Of a DNA stretch of 32,861 bases, positions 1 through 9,065 are shown in pieces (within the stretch, counting starts at the first letter, position 1; each line of letters starts with the position of its first letter). Both the position numbers and the translations under genes were made by a program. Location: positions 14,271 through 47,131 of the forward strand of contig JAQVIY010000003.1 in assembly GCA_028695415.1 (NCBI GenBank), in the 5' to 3' direction. This DNA comes from Minisyncoccota bacterium (GTDB lineage Bacteria > Patescibacteriota > Minisyncoccia > Phycocordibacterales > Phycocordibacteraceae). The notes beneath the pieces were generated by a model, which had not been told where the DNA came from, did no database searches, and saw nothing but the letters and a program-made list of their open reading frames with translations.

Positions 1-551
1 TTTACCCTGGTTGAAGCGCTTGTTGCCGTCTCGATTCTCACGCTTGCGGTTTCGGGGCCGCTGTTCACCGCCAACAGCGCTATCGTCGCAGCACAGAATG
101 CTCGTAATCAGCTTGTAGCCTCGTCTCTCGCACAAGAGGGTATCGAGTATGTCCGTATGATGCGCGATAACGAATTCCTCGCGGCCTTTCAGTCGGATCC
201 GACGACCGCCTCGACCGCTTCTTGGGCGGATTTCATTTCTGGAAATAGCGCTTCATCCATAACGCAATGCCGTTCGTCGGCGTGTACGCTTGATCCGGCT
301 CGCACCATGGGCACCGGGAGCGGTCTTTCGCTCCAGCCATGCTCCGGCGCGTCGTGTACGCCGCTCTATGTGGTGAACAATATCTATACTGAACAAAGCG
401 GCATAAGCGGTGCGGTACAAACACCGTTCACGCGCACGGTACAGGCCATTGACGTATCGGCACAAGACGAACGCATCGTCTCGACCGTCTCGTGGAGGTA
501 TCATGCCATCCCGTATTCGGTAACGATCTACGATCACTTCACACCATGGCA

Positions 552-555
<4 letters not shown>
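1..555 (+). CDS. type IV pilin-like minor pilin, 5' partial
   Basis: The reading frame is open from the first base, so the true start lies upstream of the window. The first visible residues, FTLVEALVAVSILTLAVSG, are the hydrophobic N-terminal helix of a type IV prepilin or type II pseudopilin: F is normally the first mature residue and the E is the conserved Glu5. After the helix comes LAQEGIEYVRMMRDN, a segment I associate with CPR minor pilins, then a globular C-terminal part with four cysteines that could form disulfides. The leader peptide and cleavage glycine are off the edge. The product should be cut and N-methylated by PilD and join a pilus. The stop overlaps the start of the next gene as ATGA, so the two are probably translationally coupled. 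The class is secure; the exact subunit is not. Confidence 0.85.
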
Positions 556-3133
<2,578 letters not shown>

Positions 3134-3282
3134 AAATTGCAGATATACGCACCTTGAACCAGGGTTTGCCATAGCAGAAAGCGGCTTTAAGCATAGGCGG
3201 TTTTTTGCTGTGGCGAACCGGGATGATACCCGGCGAGCTTGAACGGCACCTGTAAAAACGCTCTCAACCAAGGAGAAACGTC

Positions 3283-3915
3283 ATGAGCGAACAACAGATC
3301 AACACGATGGCTAGCAAGCTGGTCGAGTTCCAGGGTCACTTCAGCGGCATGTCCACGAAGGATCGTCAGTGGGTAATCCAGAATACGACGGAAGCGATCG
3401 GCCTTTTCGCCGAAGCGGTGAAGAATCGCGTCGTCGAGACGGCTAAGAAGATTCTCTCCCTCGTCACCACGGTCAAGGTTTCTGCCGTCGACCGTTTTAT
3501 CGTCGCGGAGAAGTTCCGCATCGGAGAGACGGATGGCGTGAAGATTGGATGGGTGGGTCAAAACTTCAAGGACATCTTCCTCGGCAAGACCGAAGAAGAC
3601 GTGCCCGAAGCAACACTCCGCATCCACCAGCTCGAGCAAGCATCGCTCGATGCTCCGATCACCGGAGAACTCGGCGACACTGCCAAAACCTTCCTCGCAA
3701 ACCTCTGGGAGCTCCTAAGGCGGCAGGGTCACGGCCAAGAAGGCAAGCTTCTGGTGAACGGCTACGCGAACATCTTCTACATTCGCGACGCGAATAACGG
3801 GCTCTGGGCGGTGAACGCGAGCTGGCACGCCGACAACGGCTACTGGGACGTCGAAGCCGACTCGGTCACGGACCCGAACGGGTGGCGTGCTGGCAGTCAG
3901 GTGGTCTCTCGCTGA
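3283..3915 (+). CDS. conserved hypothetical protein, CPR-type family
   Basis: This 210-residue protein has no signal peptide or membrane segment. The N-terminal half is helical and charged. The middle holds KIGWVGQNFKDIFLGKTE, and the C-terminal domain holds NGYANIFYIRDANNGLW, then ASWHADNGYWDVEADS and DPNGW, a tryptophan- and aspartate-rich beta pattern. From memory, similar proteins occur, often as several paralogues, in Parcubacteria; I know no function. Unlike its neighbours it has a textbook Shine-Dalgarno (AAGGAG, eight bases before ATG) behind a consensus promoter and a structured leader, so strong or regulated expression is likely. A clear terminator follows. The start is well supported by the ribosome site. 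Confidence 0.85.
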   Translation: MSEQQINTMASKLVEFQGHFSGMSTKDRQWVIQNTTEAIGLFAEAVKNRVVETAKKILSLVTTVKVSAVDRFIVAEKFRIGETDGVKIGWVGQNFKDIFLGKTEEDVPEATLRIHQLEQASLDAPITGELGDTAKTFLANLWELLRRQGHGQEGKLLVNGYANIFYIRDANNGLWAVNASWHADNGYWDVEADSVTDPNGWRAGSQVVSR

Positions 3916-3955
3916 TTCTCGAACCCTTTGCTCTTCTGATTCTCTTCTGAACCTT

Positions 3956-4010
3956 GAACCCTTTGAAACTTTGCACGCATGCGTGCGGAGTGGAGAAGGG
4001 TTCTTTTGTT
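3956..4010 (+). terminator. rho-independent terminator after the 3283 gene
   Basis: GAACCCTT (3956-3963) pairs with AAGGGTTC (3996-4003), enclosing the self-complementary GCACGCATGCGTGC, and is followed by TTTTGTT. Confidence 0.8.
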
Positions 4011-4091
4011 ATACGGATGCTTAGATATGGCAATACAAACAAGCTTTTGAAGCTCATTCCTGAACCAGAGCGAAAGTGATACAGTAGCAAC

Positions 4092-4418
4092 ATGGCAACG
4101 ACAGAAGAGGTGCAGAAGCTCGCGGCCTTGGCGCGCATCCGGATATCGGGCTCAGATCTCGAGAAATTCACGAGAGAGTTCGACGCTATCCTCGCGTATG
4201 TCGGTCAGCTCGAGAAGCTCGATGTGAAGGTCGGCACAGACGCGGAACGCCCAGCACTTAGGAATGTTATGCGTGCAGACGGCTCGTCCCGTTCGAAATC
4301 AGATTTCGAACGGGACGAGCCGCACGCGGCTGGCGCGTACACCGAGAAGCTCGCGGCGCAATTTCCCTCGCGCGAGGGCGATGCGCTCGTTGTGAAGCAG
4401 ATCATCACGCATGACTAA
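4092..4418 (+). CDS. gatC: glutamyl/aspartyl-tRNA amidotransferase subunit C with a palindromic insertion
   Basis: GatC is the small subunit of GatCAB, which converts Glu-tRNA(Gln) or Asp-tRNA(Asn) to the amide form. The N-terminal two-helix signature is clear (MATTEEVQKLAALARI, then FDAILAYVGQLEKLD), and the C-terminal tail (FPSREGDALVVKQII) matches the family. Between them, in the linker before the tail, the frame reads GSSRSKSDFERDEP. This segment is encoded by a perfect 41-bp palindrome at 4281-4321 and is not part of GatC as I know it. At 108 residues the protein is a little longer than the usual 95-100. TACAGT (4080-4085) sits six bases before ATG, suggesting a leaderless mRNA. The stop overlaps gatA by 8 bases. 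gatB is not in the window. Confidence 0.92.
   Translation: MATTEEVQKLAALARIRISGSDLEKFTREFDAILAYVGQLEKLDVKVGTDAERPALRNVMRADGSSRSKSDFERDEPHAAGAYTEKLAAQFPSREGDALVVKQIITHD
4281..4321. repeat. perfect 41-bp palindrome inside gatC (protein-coding palindromic element)
   Basis: Arms 4281-4300 (GGCTCGTCCCGTTCGAAATC) and 4302-4321 are exact reverse complements around a single A at 4301. Pairing resumes further out: GCGTGC (4271-4276) with GCACGC (4322-4327), leaving a four-base bulge on the left. The insert keeps the gatC frame open. Because it is symmetrical, the opposite strand also reads GSSRSKSDFERDEP in one frame. Confidence 0.95.
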
Positions 4419-5847
4419 GAGACCGAACGAGATGACGATAGGGGAGGCCGCCCACGCGCTTCGCGCGCGTTCTCTCACCGTCCGCGAGCTCTGGGACACG
4501 TGTGCTGAAGCCGCGCGCACGAGGAATCCGGAGCTGAACGCCTATCTCGAGTTGTTTGATGCCGATGAGGCGGTTATTGATGCAGCGCAGATTCGGATTG
4601 ATACCGAAAAAGAGGCGGCGCCTCTTCTCTGCGGCATTCCGCTCGCAATAAAAGACAACATCTTGATAGAAGGACATATCGCGAGCGCCGCATCAAAAAT
4701 GCTCGAGAATTATCGCGCGACCTACGATGCAACGGTCATCAGGAAACTGAAAGAGCGGGGCGCGCTCTTTGTCGGGCGCACCAATATGGACGAGTTTGCG
4801 ATGGGTTCCTCGACCGAACATTCCGCGTTTGGTCCGACGAAGAATCCGCACGATACCTCTCGTGTGCCGGGCGGCTCCTCCGGCGGCTCTGCTGCTGCGG
4901 TTGCCGCACATCTCTGCATCGCTGCTCTTGGAACTGATACCGGCGGCTCGATTCGCCAGCCCGCGGCGCTTACGGGTCTCGCGGGATTGAAACCGACCTA
5001 TGGCGCCGTTTCGCGTTCGGGCGCCATCGCGCTCGGCTCCTCGCTCGATCAGATCGGTCCTCTCACGAAGACGATCGAGGACGCACACATCCTCTACGAA
5101 GCGATTCGCGGCCTTGACCCGCTCGATTCAACGACCATTCCAGACGATCTGTATCCCGCGCGCTCTATTTCCGCGAAACTGCGCATCGGCGTGCCGCGAC
5201 ATCTCCTTGCTGAAAATATCACTCCCGATGTGCGTGCCGCTTTCGACGCGGCGCTCGCTGCTCTCGAGAAAGAAGGTCATACAATCGTTGATGTCGAGCT
5301 ACCGACCTCTGTACATGCACTCGCGGCATACTATGTGATACAACCTGCCGAAGCGTCGGCGAATCTTGCGCGCTATGATGGTGTGCGTTATGGGCTCGCG
5401 AAGCGAGGGGAAACGCTTCTTGACGACTATCTCGACTCGCGAACCGAAGGTTTCGGCTCTGAGACGCGGCGGCGCATCCTGCTCGGCACCTTCGTTCTCT
5501 CATCGGGCTATATCGATGCTTATTATCGTAAGGCAGATGCCGCGCGTGCGGTCTTGCGCCGCGAATACGAGAAGGCGTTTGAGAAGTGTGATGTCGTCGC
5601 GTTCCCAACGACGCTTTCTCCCGCGTTCAAATTTGGCGAGAAGGGCGACCCGGTCTCGATGTATCTCGAAGACATCTTTACGGTTACGGCGAATCTCACC
5701 GGAGCGCCCGCCATCTCTGTCCCGATGGGCACGGTCGAACGAGAGGGAAGGCGGCTTCCCGTCGGTATTCACTTCACCGCACCGCACCAAGCTGAGCACA
5801 TCCTTTTTGCCATTGGAAATGCAGTCGAGAGCGCACGAAACGCATAA
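4411..5847 (+). CDS. gatA: glutamyl/aspartyl-tRNA amidotransferase subunit A
   Basis: GatA is the amidase subunit of GatCAB: it releases ammonia from glutamine for tRNA amidation. The 478-residue length is normal. The amidase signature is intact: the catalytic lysine in LAIKDNI, the GGSSGGSAAAVAA loop, and TDTGGSIRQPAALTGL with the cis-Ser and nucleophile Ser, followed by GLKPTYG. NMDEFAMGSSTEHSAFGPTKNP is typical of GatA rather than of general amidases. The ATG lies inside the end of gatC (8-base overlap), so the pair is translationally coupled. It ends 21 bases before the next gene, which has its own -10 box. Confidence 0.97.
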   Translation: MTKRPNEMTIGEAAHALRARSLTVRELWDTCAEAARTRNPELNAYLELFDADEAVIDAAQIRIDTEKEAAPLLCGIPLAIKDNILIEGHIASAASKMLENYRATYDATVIRKLKERGALFVGRTNMDEFAMGSSTEHSAFGPTKNPHDTSRVPGGSSGGSAAAVAAHLCIAALGTDTGGSIRQPAALTGLAGLKPTYGAVSRSGAIALGSSLDQIGPLTKTIEDAHILYEAIRGLDPLDSTTIPDDLYPARSISAKLRIGVPRHLLAENITPDVRAAFDAALAALEKEGHTIVDVELPTSVHALAAYYVIQPAEASANLARYDGVRYGLAKRGETLLDDYLDSRTEGFGSETRRRILLGTFVLSSGYIDAYYRKADAARAVLRREYEKAFEKCDVVAFPTTLSPAFKFGEKGDPVSMYLEDIFTVTANLTGAPAISVPMGTVEREGRRLPVGIHFTAPHQAEHILFAIGNAVESARNA

Positions 5848-5868
5848 GTTTCGTTTATACTAGAGGCA

Positions 5869-6444
5869 ATGCCTTCTACGCAAGCAAACATCGAGTATTT
5901 CTTCCGCCTCTTCTACGATCTCTTTTACGGTCCGCACGCTTCTCTCGATTTTTCGGCGTTTGGTGCCTTCGTCGCGCATCTCTGGCTGTGGGTAATCATC
6001 GTCGGTTACGCGCTTGCCGTCATAGGGCTCTTCATCATCGTGTACTGCACAGTCCGTATTTTCGAATTGCGTAAGCGCGAAGAGGAATTTTATAGCACCA
6101 TTATTCCTTCGTCCGAGACGAAGGGTGCGATGCATCCGCGCTGGGAGCATATTCAGACCTTGCTCGAGGGTGCCGGTATGAGCGAGTGGCGCGAGGCGAT
6201 TGTCGAGGCGGATATTATGCTCGACAATCTTCTCACTAAAGAGGGCTACACGGGGGCTGGTGTGGGCGAAAAGCTGAAGAGCGTCGATGAGACGGAATTC
6301 AAGACGCTCCAAGATGCATGGGAGGCGCACAAGGTGCGCAATCAGATAGCACACCAAGGTTCGACCTTCGACCTCTCCCAAGTCGTGGCACAGCGCACCA
6401 TCGCGCGCTATGAAAATGTCTTCCGCGAATTCGGGGTGATCTGA
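5869..6444 (+). CDS. membrane-anchored conserved protein with an RNxxxH (HEPN-like) motif
   Basis: The 191-residue product has one strong membrane segment (about 36-62, LWLWVIIVGYALAVIGLFII) and a helical cytoplasmic domain (about 85-191). That domain contains WREAIVEADIMLDNLL, GYTGAGVGEKLK and AHKVRNQIAHQG. RNQIAH (157-162) fits the Rx4-6H motif of HEPN-domain RNases and appears in the last third, as in HEPN folds. I believe this family is widespread in Patescibacteria without an assigned role. Nuclease activity is only an inference, since HEPN domains can be non-catalytic. TATACT (5856-5861) is seven bases from ATG, predicting a near-leaderless transcript. An intron-bearing tRNA follows. 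Confidence 0.85.
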   Translation: MPSTQANIEYFFRLFYDLFYGPHASLDFSAFGAFVAHLWLWVIIVGYALAVIGLFIIVYCTVRIFELRKREEEFYSTIIPSSETKGAMHPRWEHIQTLLEGAGMSEWREAIVEADIMLDNLLTKEGYTGAGVGEKLKSVDETEFKTLQDAWEAHKVRNQIAHQGSTFDLSQVVAQRTIARYENVFREFGVI

Positions 6445-6445
6445 G

Positions 6446-6474
6446 TTGCAAAGGTTGTAAAAATTGGGTATGTT
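6446..6474 (+). promoter_or_regulatory. promoter of the intron-containing initiator tRNA
   Basis: TTGCAA (6446-6451), a 17-base spacer, TATGTT (6469-6474). Just downstream, ACGGTC-ttgt-GACCGT (6482-6497) forms a 6-bp hairpin that would sit at the 5' end of the tRNA precursor. Confidence 0.6.
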
Positions 6475-6509
6475 GCTAATAACGGTCTTGTGACCGTAAA
6501 GAATGATAT

Positions 6510-6827
6510 AGCGGGGTAGAGGAGAGGTACCTCGGGAGGCTCATGTGAATAACGTGACCCTATCCGGTAACGGGTAGTGGAAAAACTCTCTAAATTGCTG
6601 GAACACCGTGAGAGCTTCTTATGCTACAGCGTGATCCGAAAGGATGGGCGCGAATGCTTGAAAAATAAGAAGATTCGGCAATCAGCAGCCAAGTCTCCCG
6701 CCTTAGGGGGAAAGGTTCAGAGACTATAATGGGAGAATCCCTATGGGATTGTGGTATAGTCCATTCCTGCTGGAAACTGCAGGTGTAAAAGAACCTCCAG
6801 ACGCCGGTTCGATTCCGGCCCCCGCAA
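6510..6827 (+). tRNA. initiator tRNA-fMet(CAU), interrupted by a group I intron
   Basis: The 5' exon (6510-6544) and 3' exon (6792-6827) join to a cloverleaf with 7-bp acceptor arms, D stem GAGG/CCUC, anticodon stem GGAGG/CCUCC with loop CUCAUAA, and T arm GCCGG-UUCGAUU-CCGGC. An A1-A72 mismatch at the acceptor end and an A11-U24 pair mark it as the initiator. The anticodon stem lacks the full run of three G-C pairs usual in initiators (position 29-41 is A-U). The intron lies between U36 and A37. CCA is not encoded. The 3' end and the following 11 bases recur at 7645-7664. Confidence 0.9.
6545..6791 (+). ncRNA. group I self-splicing intron in tRNA-fMet (247 nt)
   Basis: The conserved core is present in order: P-like AAATTGCTGGAAC, Q-like CAATCAGCAGCCAAG, R-like GTTCAGAGACTA and S-like GGTATAGTCC, where GACTA and TAGTC form P7. 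The 5' exon ends in U and the intron ends in G, as group I chemistry requires. A GTGA in the intron start can pair with UCAU to make P1 with the U-G wobble. No open reading frame lies inside. It is probably an IC3-like tRNA intron. Confidence 0.88.
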
Positions 6828-6838
6828 CACGGTTGTGA
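6819..6838 (+). repeat. direct repeat copy 1: end of tRNA-fMet plus 11 bases
   Basis: CCCCCGCAACACGGTTGTGA is identical at 7645-7664. The first nine bases are tRNA; the rest is downstream flank. The copies bracket the hydrolase gene, in the style of attachment-site duplications at tRNA 3' ends. Confidence 0.9.
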
Positions 6839-6910
6839 GCTAGTGTCAAGTACCGGCGCCCATCAGAAATCTCTGAAATCTGGTACGGTACCGACAAGCA
6901 TCTGGCTCCG

Positions 6911-6956
6911 AAACAAACACGAAAGCCGCTCTTTCGAGCGGCTTTCGTGTTTGTTT
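6911..6956. terminator. long bidirectional terminator hairpin after tRNA-fMet
   Basis: Arms 6911-6931 and 6936-6956 are perfectly complementary over 21 bp around a TTTC loop. The right arm ends in TGTTTGTTT and the left begins AAACAAACA, so it can terminate in both directions. The TATACT box of the next gene starts five bases later. Confidence 0.85.
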
Positions 6957-6976
6957 CAAGATATACTAGGGCAATC

Positions 6977-7546
6977 ATGACCACTGTTCATATTATTCAC
7001 GGATGTCCTTCGGACGAAGAGCGCGCAATGAATCCTGCGACGCGTACCTATGACAAGCACTGGATGCCGTGGTTAAAGGAGCAACTAACTGCGTGTGGAG
7101 TAAAAGTGAACGCACCACTTATGCCGAATCCATGGGCACCCGATTACGCTGCATTCAAAGCGGAGTTTGAAAAAACTCTAGTGTCAGAAGACGATGTTTT
7201 GATCGGTCACAGCTGTGGCGGCGCTTTCCTCGTACGCTGGCTTGGCGATTCGAAGCAGAAAGTTCGCAAGCTTATCCTTGTAGCGCCGTGGAAGATTCCA
7301 GACGCAGGAGACAAGAAGCGCGAGGAATATTACGGATACGAAATAGACAGGACAATTCCCGAACGCGTTGGCGAAATAGTGACCTTTACGTCAGATGACG
7401 AAGAGGAAGACGGAAAGAAGAGTGTAAAGATATTTCATGAGGCTCTAGGCGGAAGGGTAATAGAACTTTCACACCACGGACACTTTACGTTCGGCGATAT
7501 GGGTACCGAGGAGTTTCCAGAGTTGTTAGCGGAAATTCTCAAATGA
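6977..7546 (+). CDS. RBBP9/YdeN-family serine hydrolase
   Basis: A 189-residue single-domain alpha/beta hydrolase. It begins with a strand and oxyanion turn (VHIIHGCPSD), has the nucleophile elbow GHSCGG with Ser79 after VLIGH, an acid in TFTSDDEE (Asp140 or 141) and the catalytic histidine in ELSHHGHF (His169). LILVAPW and PLMPNPWAPDY fit the RBBP9/YdeN group of small serine hydrolases; the physiological substrate is unknown. No signal peptide. I chose the ATG at 6977 because TATACT (6962-6967) lies nine bases before it; a GTG at 6947 would place the start inside the terminator arm. The gene sits between two copies of the tRNA-fMet 3' end, so it may be acquired cargo. Confidence 0.88.
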   Translation: MTTVHIIHGCPSDEERAMNPATRTYDKHWMPWLKEQLTACGVKVNAPLMPNPWAPDYAAFKAEFEKTLVSEDDVLIGHSCGGAFLVRWLGDSKQKVRKLILVAPWKIPDAGDKKREEYYGYEIDRTIPERVGEIVTFTSDDEEEDGKKSVKIFHEALGGRVIELSHHGHFTFGDMGTEEFPELLAEILK

Positions 7547-7551
7547 CGAGG

Positions 7552-7619
7552 GCAAGAATCGAACTGAAGCAGAAATAAGCAACGACGGGGACAGGAAATG
7601 GCAACCGAGGATCTAGGCG
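7552..7619 (+). repeat. 68-bp direct repeat, copy A
   Basis: Aligns without gaps to 8883-8950 with 55 of 68 positions identical. It starts GCAAGAATCGAAC and includes AATAAGCAACGACGG and GAAATGGCAA. It begins six bases after the hydrolase stop codon. I see no coding conservation between the copies. Confidence 0.8.
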
Positions 7620-7626
7620 ACGAAAT

Positions 7627-7664
7627 GACCGGTTCGTCTATGGCCCCCCGCAACACGGTTGTGA
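7627..7664 (+). pseudogene. decayed 3' fragment of tRNA-fMet
   Basis: GACCGGTTCG followed by GGCCCCCCGCAACACGG matches the T arm and acceptor 3' strand of tRNA-fMet, but the T stem is broken (TCTATGG in place of ATTCCGG) and one C is added. No 5' half is nearby. The 20 bases 7645-7664 match 6819-6838 exactly. Further on, both sites also share a GGTACGGTACCG stretch (about 6880 and 7733), so the duplicated block may originally have been longer. Confidence 0.7.
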
Positions 7665-7758
7665 CGCCAGCATTGCCCGTCCGTAGCCCTAGGCGAAGGA
7701 GGGGAACCAGTACCGACAGGGTTCAAACCCAGTACGGTACCGGCCCGGGTGTTCACCA

Positions 7759-7790
7759 GAAAAAGCCAGCAATACGTTGCTGGTTTTTTC
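7759..7790. terminator. terminator hairpin
   Basis: CCAGCAA (7766-7772), loop TACG, TTGCTGG (7777-7783), then TTTTTTC. The A-rich left flank pairs with the T tract, so it could act on both strands. It closes the hydrolase side of the repeat region. Confidence 0.75.
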
Positions 7791-7815
7791 TGTTATGTAG
7801 CATTTACAACATATA

Positions 7816-7913
7816 GCCAGTTCGATTCCGGCTCTCGTATTCGGCATGCTTTCGTGTTGCAGTCACACTCGAAACGATCCGATTTCGAGCAGGGGCGCGG
7901 GAATCGAACTGGC
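7816..7913. repeat. nested foldback with T-arm-like ends
   Basis: GCCAGTTCGATTCC (7816-7829) is the exact reverse complement of 7900-7913. The ends resemble a tRNA T arm. Inside, CTCGAAA (7868-7874) pairs with TTTCGAG (7883-7889); this inner palindrome resembles the core of the gatC palindrome (shared GATTTCGA). The surrounding 7665-8030 holds no gene that I can support. Confidence 0.7.
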
Positions 7914-7982
7914 GAAAGATAGTGAACACGTCGGTTCTTGAATTCGTGTTCCCTCATGGGTGTTGGAAATCATTGCTGAATT

Positions 7983-8014
7983 TAAAAAAGACGGGACACC
8001 CGAAGATGTCCCGT
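7983..8014 (-). terminator. rho-independent terminator of the 8033-8806 gene
   Basis: On the minus strand ACGGGACA, loop TCTTCGGG, TGTCCCGT, then CTTTTTT. It lies 18 bases after the stop codon. Confidence 0.9.
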
Positions 8015-8032
8015 TGATTGGGTTTGCTTGAA

Positions 8033-8806
8033 TCACTCGCCGAACAAAGCAAGGGCTTTGATGAGGTACTCCTCCGCCATATCCCAGTCGATCGGATCGA
8101 GTGCACTGCCGCTCGGGCGCAGTTTCCCTTGAGCATCGATGCTCAGGTCAGGAAACTCCATGACAAGCGGTTCGACGAGGTTGATGCTCTGCGGCCCGAG
8201 TCCGCCTGCGGCGACCAAGTCGAGACCGGGAAACCGTTCTCGGATCGCGTGAGCGAAGGGCAGGAGTGCCGCGGCATCCATACCAAGGCCTCGACCCATG
8301 CTTCTGTCGAGCAGGACACGATGAATGACGCCTTCGTAATCCTCAAGCCTCCGGACGACCTCATCGGGATCGTCGCCAACCTCTTCGATCGCGTTCTTGC
8401 CGACCTGGAGGATGACCTCGATGTTCCTGCGAGAGGTGTGGATACCGTGTGCCACTTGTCCCGGATCGGGCCAGGGCATGTCGAGCTGCACCGCGTTGAT
8501 GCCAATGCCGCCATAGGAGATGGCGCGCGAGAGGCTGTCCCAGAGATTCGGGGTGTGGTCGTAGTCCGCGTAGTGGAGGCAGTTGAAGGTTTCGTCAGAA
8601 CCGAAGATGCTGGCGATGGTCTCCTTGGGAGGGAAGGCTTTTGCCCACTTCGTTTCGATGCCGTTGAGCGTCTTGTAACTCATCATGACGCCGACATGGA
8701 GCCTTCGGTCGGACCCAGGTTGCTTATGGGCGCTGAACGCCGTGAGCATCCGGGCGACCTGTTCGAATGACATAAAGTCGGTGATGCCTATGTACGGAAA
8801 GAGCAT
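8033..8806 (-). CDS. TIM-barrel-like conserved hypothetical protein
   Basis: A 257-residue soluble protein. Its beginning (PYIGITDFMSFEQVARM), the middle QLDMPWPDPGQV and the late DLVAAGGLGPQSINLV resemble the strand-loop pattern of phosphoribosylanthranilate isomerase-like (beta/alpha)8 barrels, where GGL near a late strand binds phosphate. The TrpF catalytic cysteine motif (CGIT) is IGIT here, so it is unlikely to be an active TrpF, and no tryptophan genes are nearby. The start is secure: AAGGAGG lies seven bases before ATG, behind a sigma-70 promoter. It has its own terminator, so it is a monocistronic unit, and it lies between the 68-bp direct repeats, suggesting an acquired cassette. No function can be assigned. 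Confidence 0.82.
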   Translation of the reverse strand: MLFPYIGITDFMSFEQVARMLTAFSAHKQPGSDRRLHVGVMMSYKTLNGIETKWAKAFPPKETIASIFGSDETFNCLHYADYDHTPNLWDSLSRAISYGGIGINAVQLDMPWPDPGQVAHGIHTSRRNIEVILQVGKNAIEEVGDDPDEVVRRLEDYEGVIHRVLLDRSMGRGLGMDAAALLPFAHAIRERFPGLDLVAAGGLGPQSINLVEPLVMEFPDLSIDAQGKLRPSGSALDPIDWDMAEEYLIKALALFGE

Positions 8807-8848
8807 GGTGAATCCTCCTTGCTTGATTGAGTTTCGGAATCTAGGGTG

Positions 8849-8877
8849 ACAATACTTGTGCTTGAAGGCGGAGTCAA
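8849..8877 (-). promoter_or_regulatory. promoter of the 8033-8806 gene
   Basis: On the minus strand TTGACT (8877-8872), a 17-base spacer, TATTGT (8854-8849). The start would be near 8842, giving a leader of about 35 nt that ends in AAGGAGG. The -35 box lies next to repeat copy B. Confidence 0.75.
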
Positions 8878-8882
8878 CGGGC

Positions 8883-8950
8883 GCAAGAATCGAACCGAAT
8901 CAGGAATAAGCAACGACGGAAGTAAGAAATGGCAATTGAGGATGTAAGCC
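8883..8950 (+). repeat. 68-bp direct repeat, copy B
   Basis: Partner of 7552-7619 (81% identical, no gaps). It lies just upstream of the promoter of the TIM-barrel gene, so the two copies bracket that gene and its terminator. Confidence 0.8.
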
Positions 8951-8973
8951 GTATTTCATTCCTGTGAACAAAC

Positions 8974-9001
8974 TTGTCCCAAAATCCAAGACGTGTATAA
9001 T
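8974..9001 (+). promoter_or_regulatory. consensus promoter in front of an immediate terminator
   Basis: TTGTCC (8974-8979), a 16-base spacer, TATAAT (8996-9001). The transcript would start near 9008 and meet a terminator hairpin within about ten bases. Confidence 0.65.
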
Positions 9002-9016
9002 AAAGGTCTAACCTCA

Positions 9017-9049
9017 CCACCTCTGTCCTCGGGCAGGGGTGGTTTGTTT
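9017..9049 (+). terminator. terminator or attenuator hairpin
   Basis: CCACCTCTG (9017-9025) pairs over nine base pairs (one U-G) with CAGGGGTGG (9034-9042), followed by TTTGTTT. With the promoter at 8974-9001 it would yield an RNA of about 40 nt. The stretch 8952-9148 has no supported gene apart from a possible 8-codon ORF at 9066. Confidence 0.75.
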
Positions 9050-9065
9050 ATGGGCGGGAGATAGA

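Noticed and set aside
7552-7619. Possible tmRNA or tRNA-like 3' domain in the 68-bp repeat (reverse strand has GTTCGATTC)
   Set aside because: The bases around the T-loop-like sequence do not pair into a T stem, and no acceptor or tag-peptide region is found.
7598-7816. 72-codon frame covering repeat copy A and the tRNA fragment
   Set aside because: It runs through a tRNA-derived fragment and a terminator, and the matching part of repeat copy B is not conserved as coding sequence.
8018-8770. 250-codon plus-strand frame opposite the TIM-barrel gene
   Set aside because: The minus-strand gene has a promoter, Shine-Dalgarno and terminator; this frame has none.
8033-8806. trpF (phosphoribosylanthranilate isomerase)
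   Set aside because: The catalytic CGIT cysteine is absent and no other tryptophan genes are present; only the fold seems similar.
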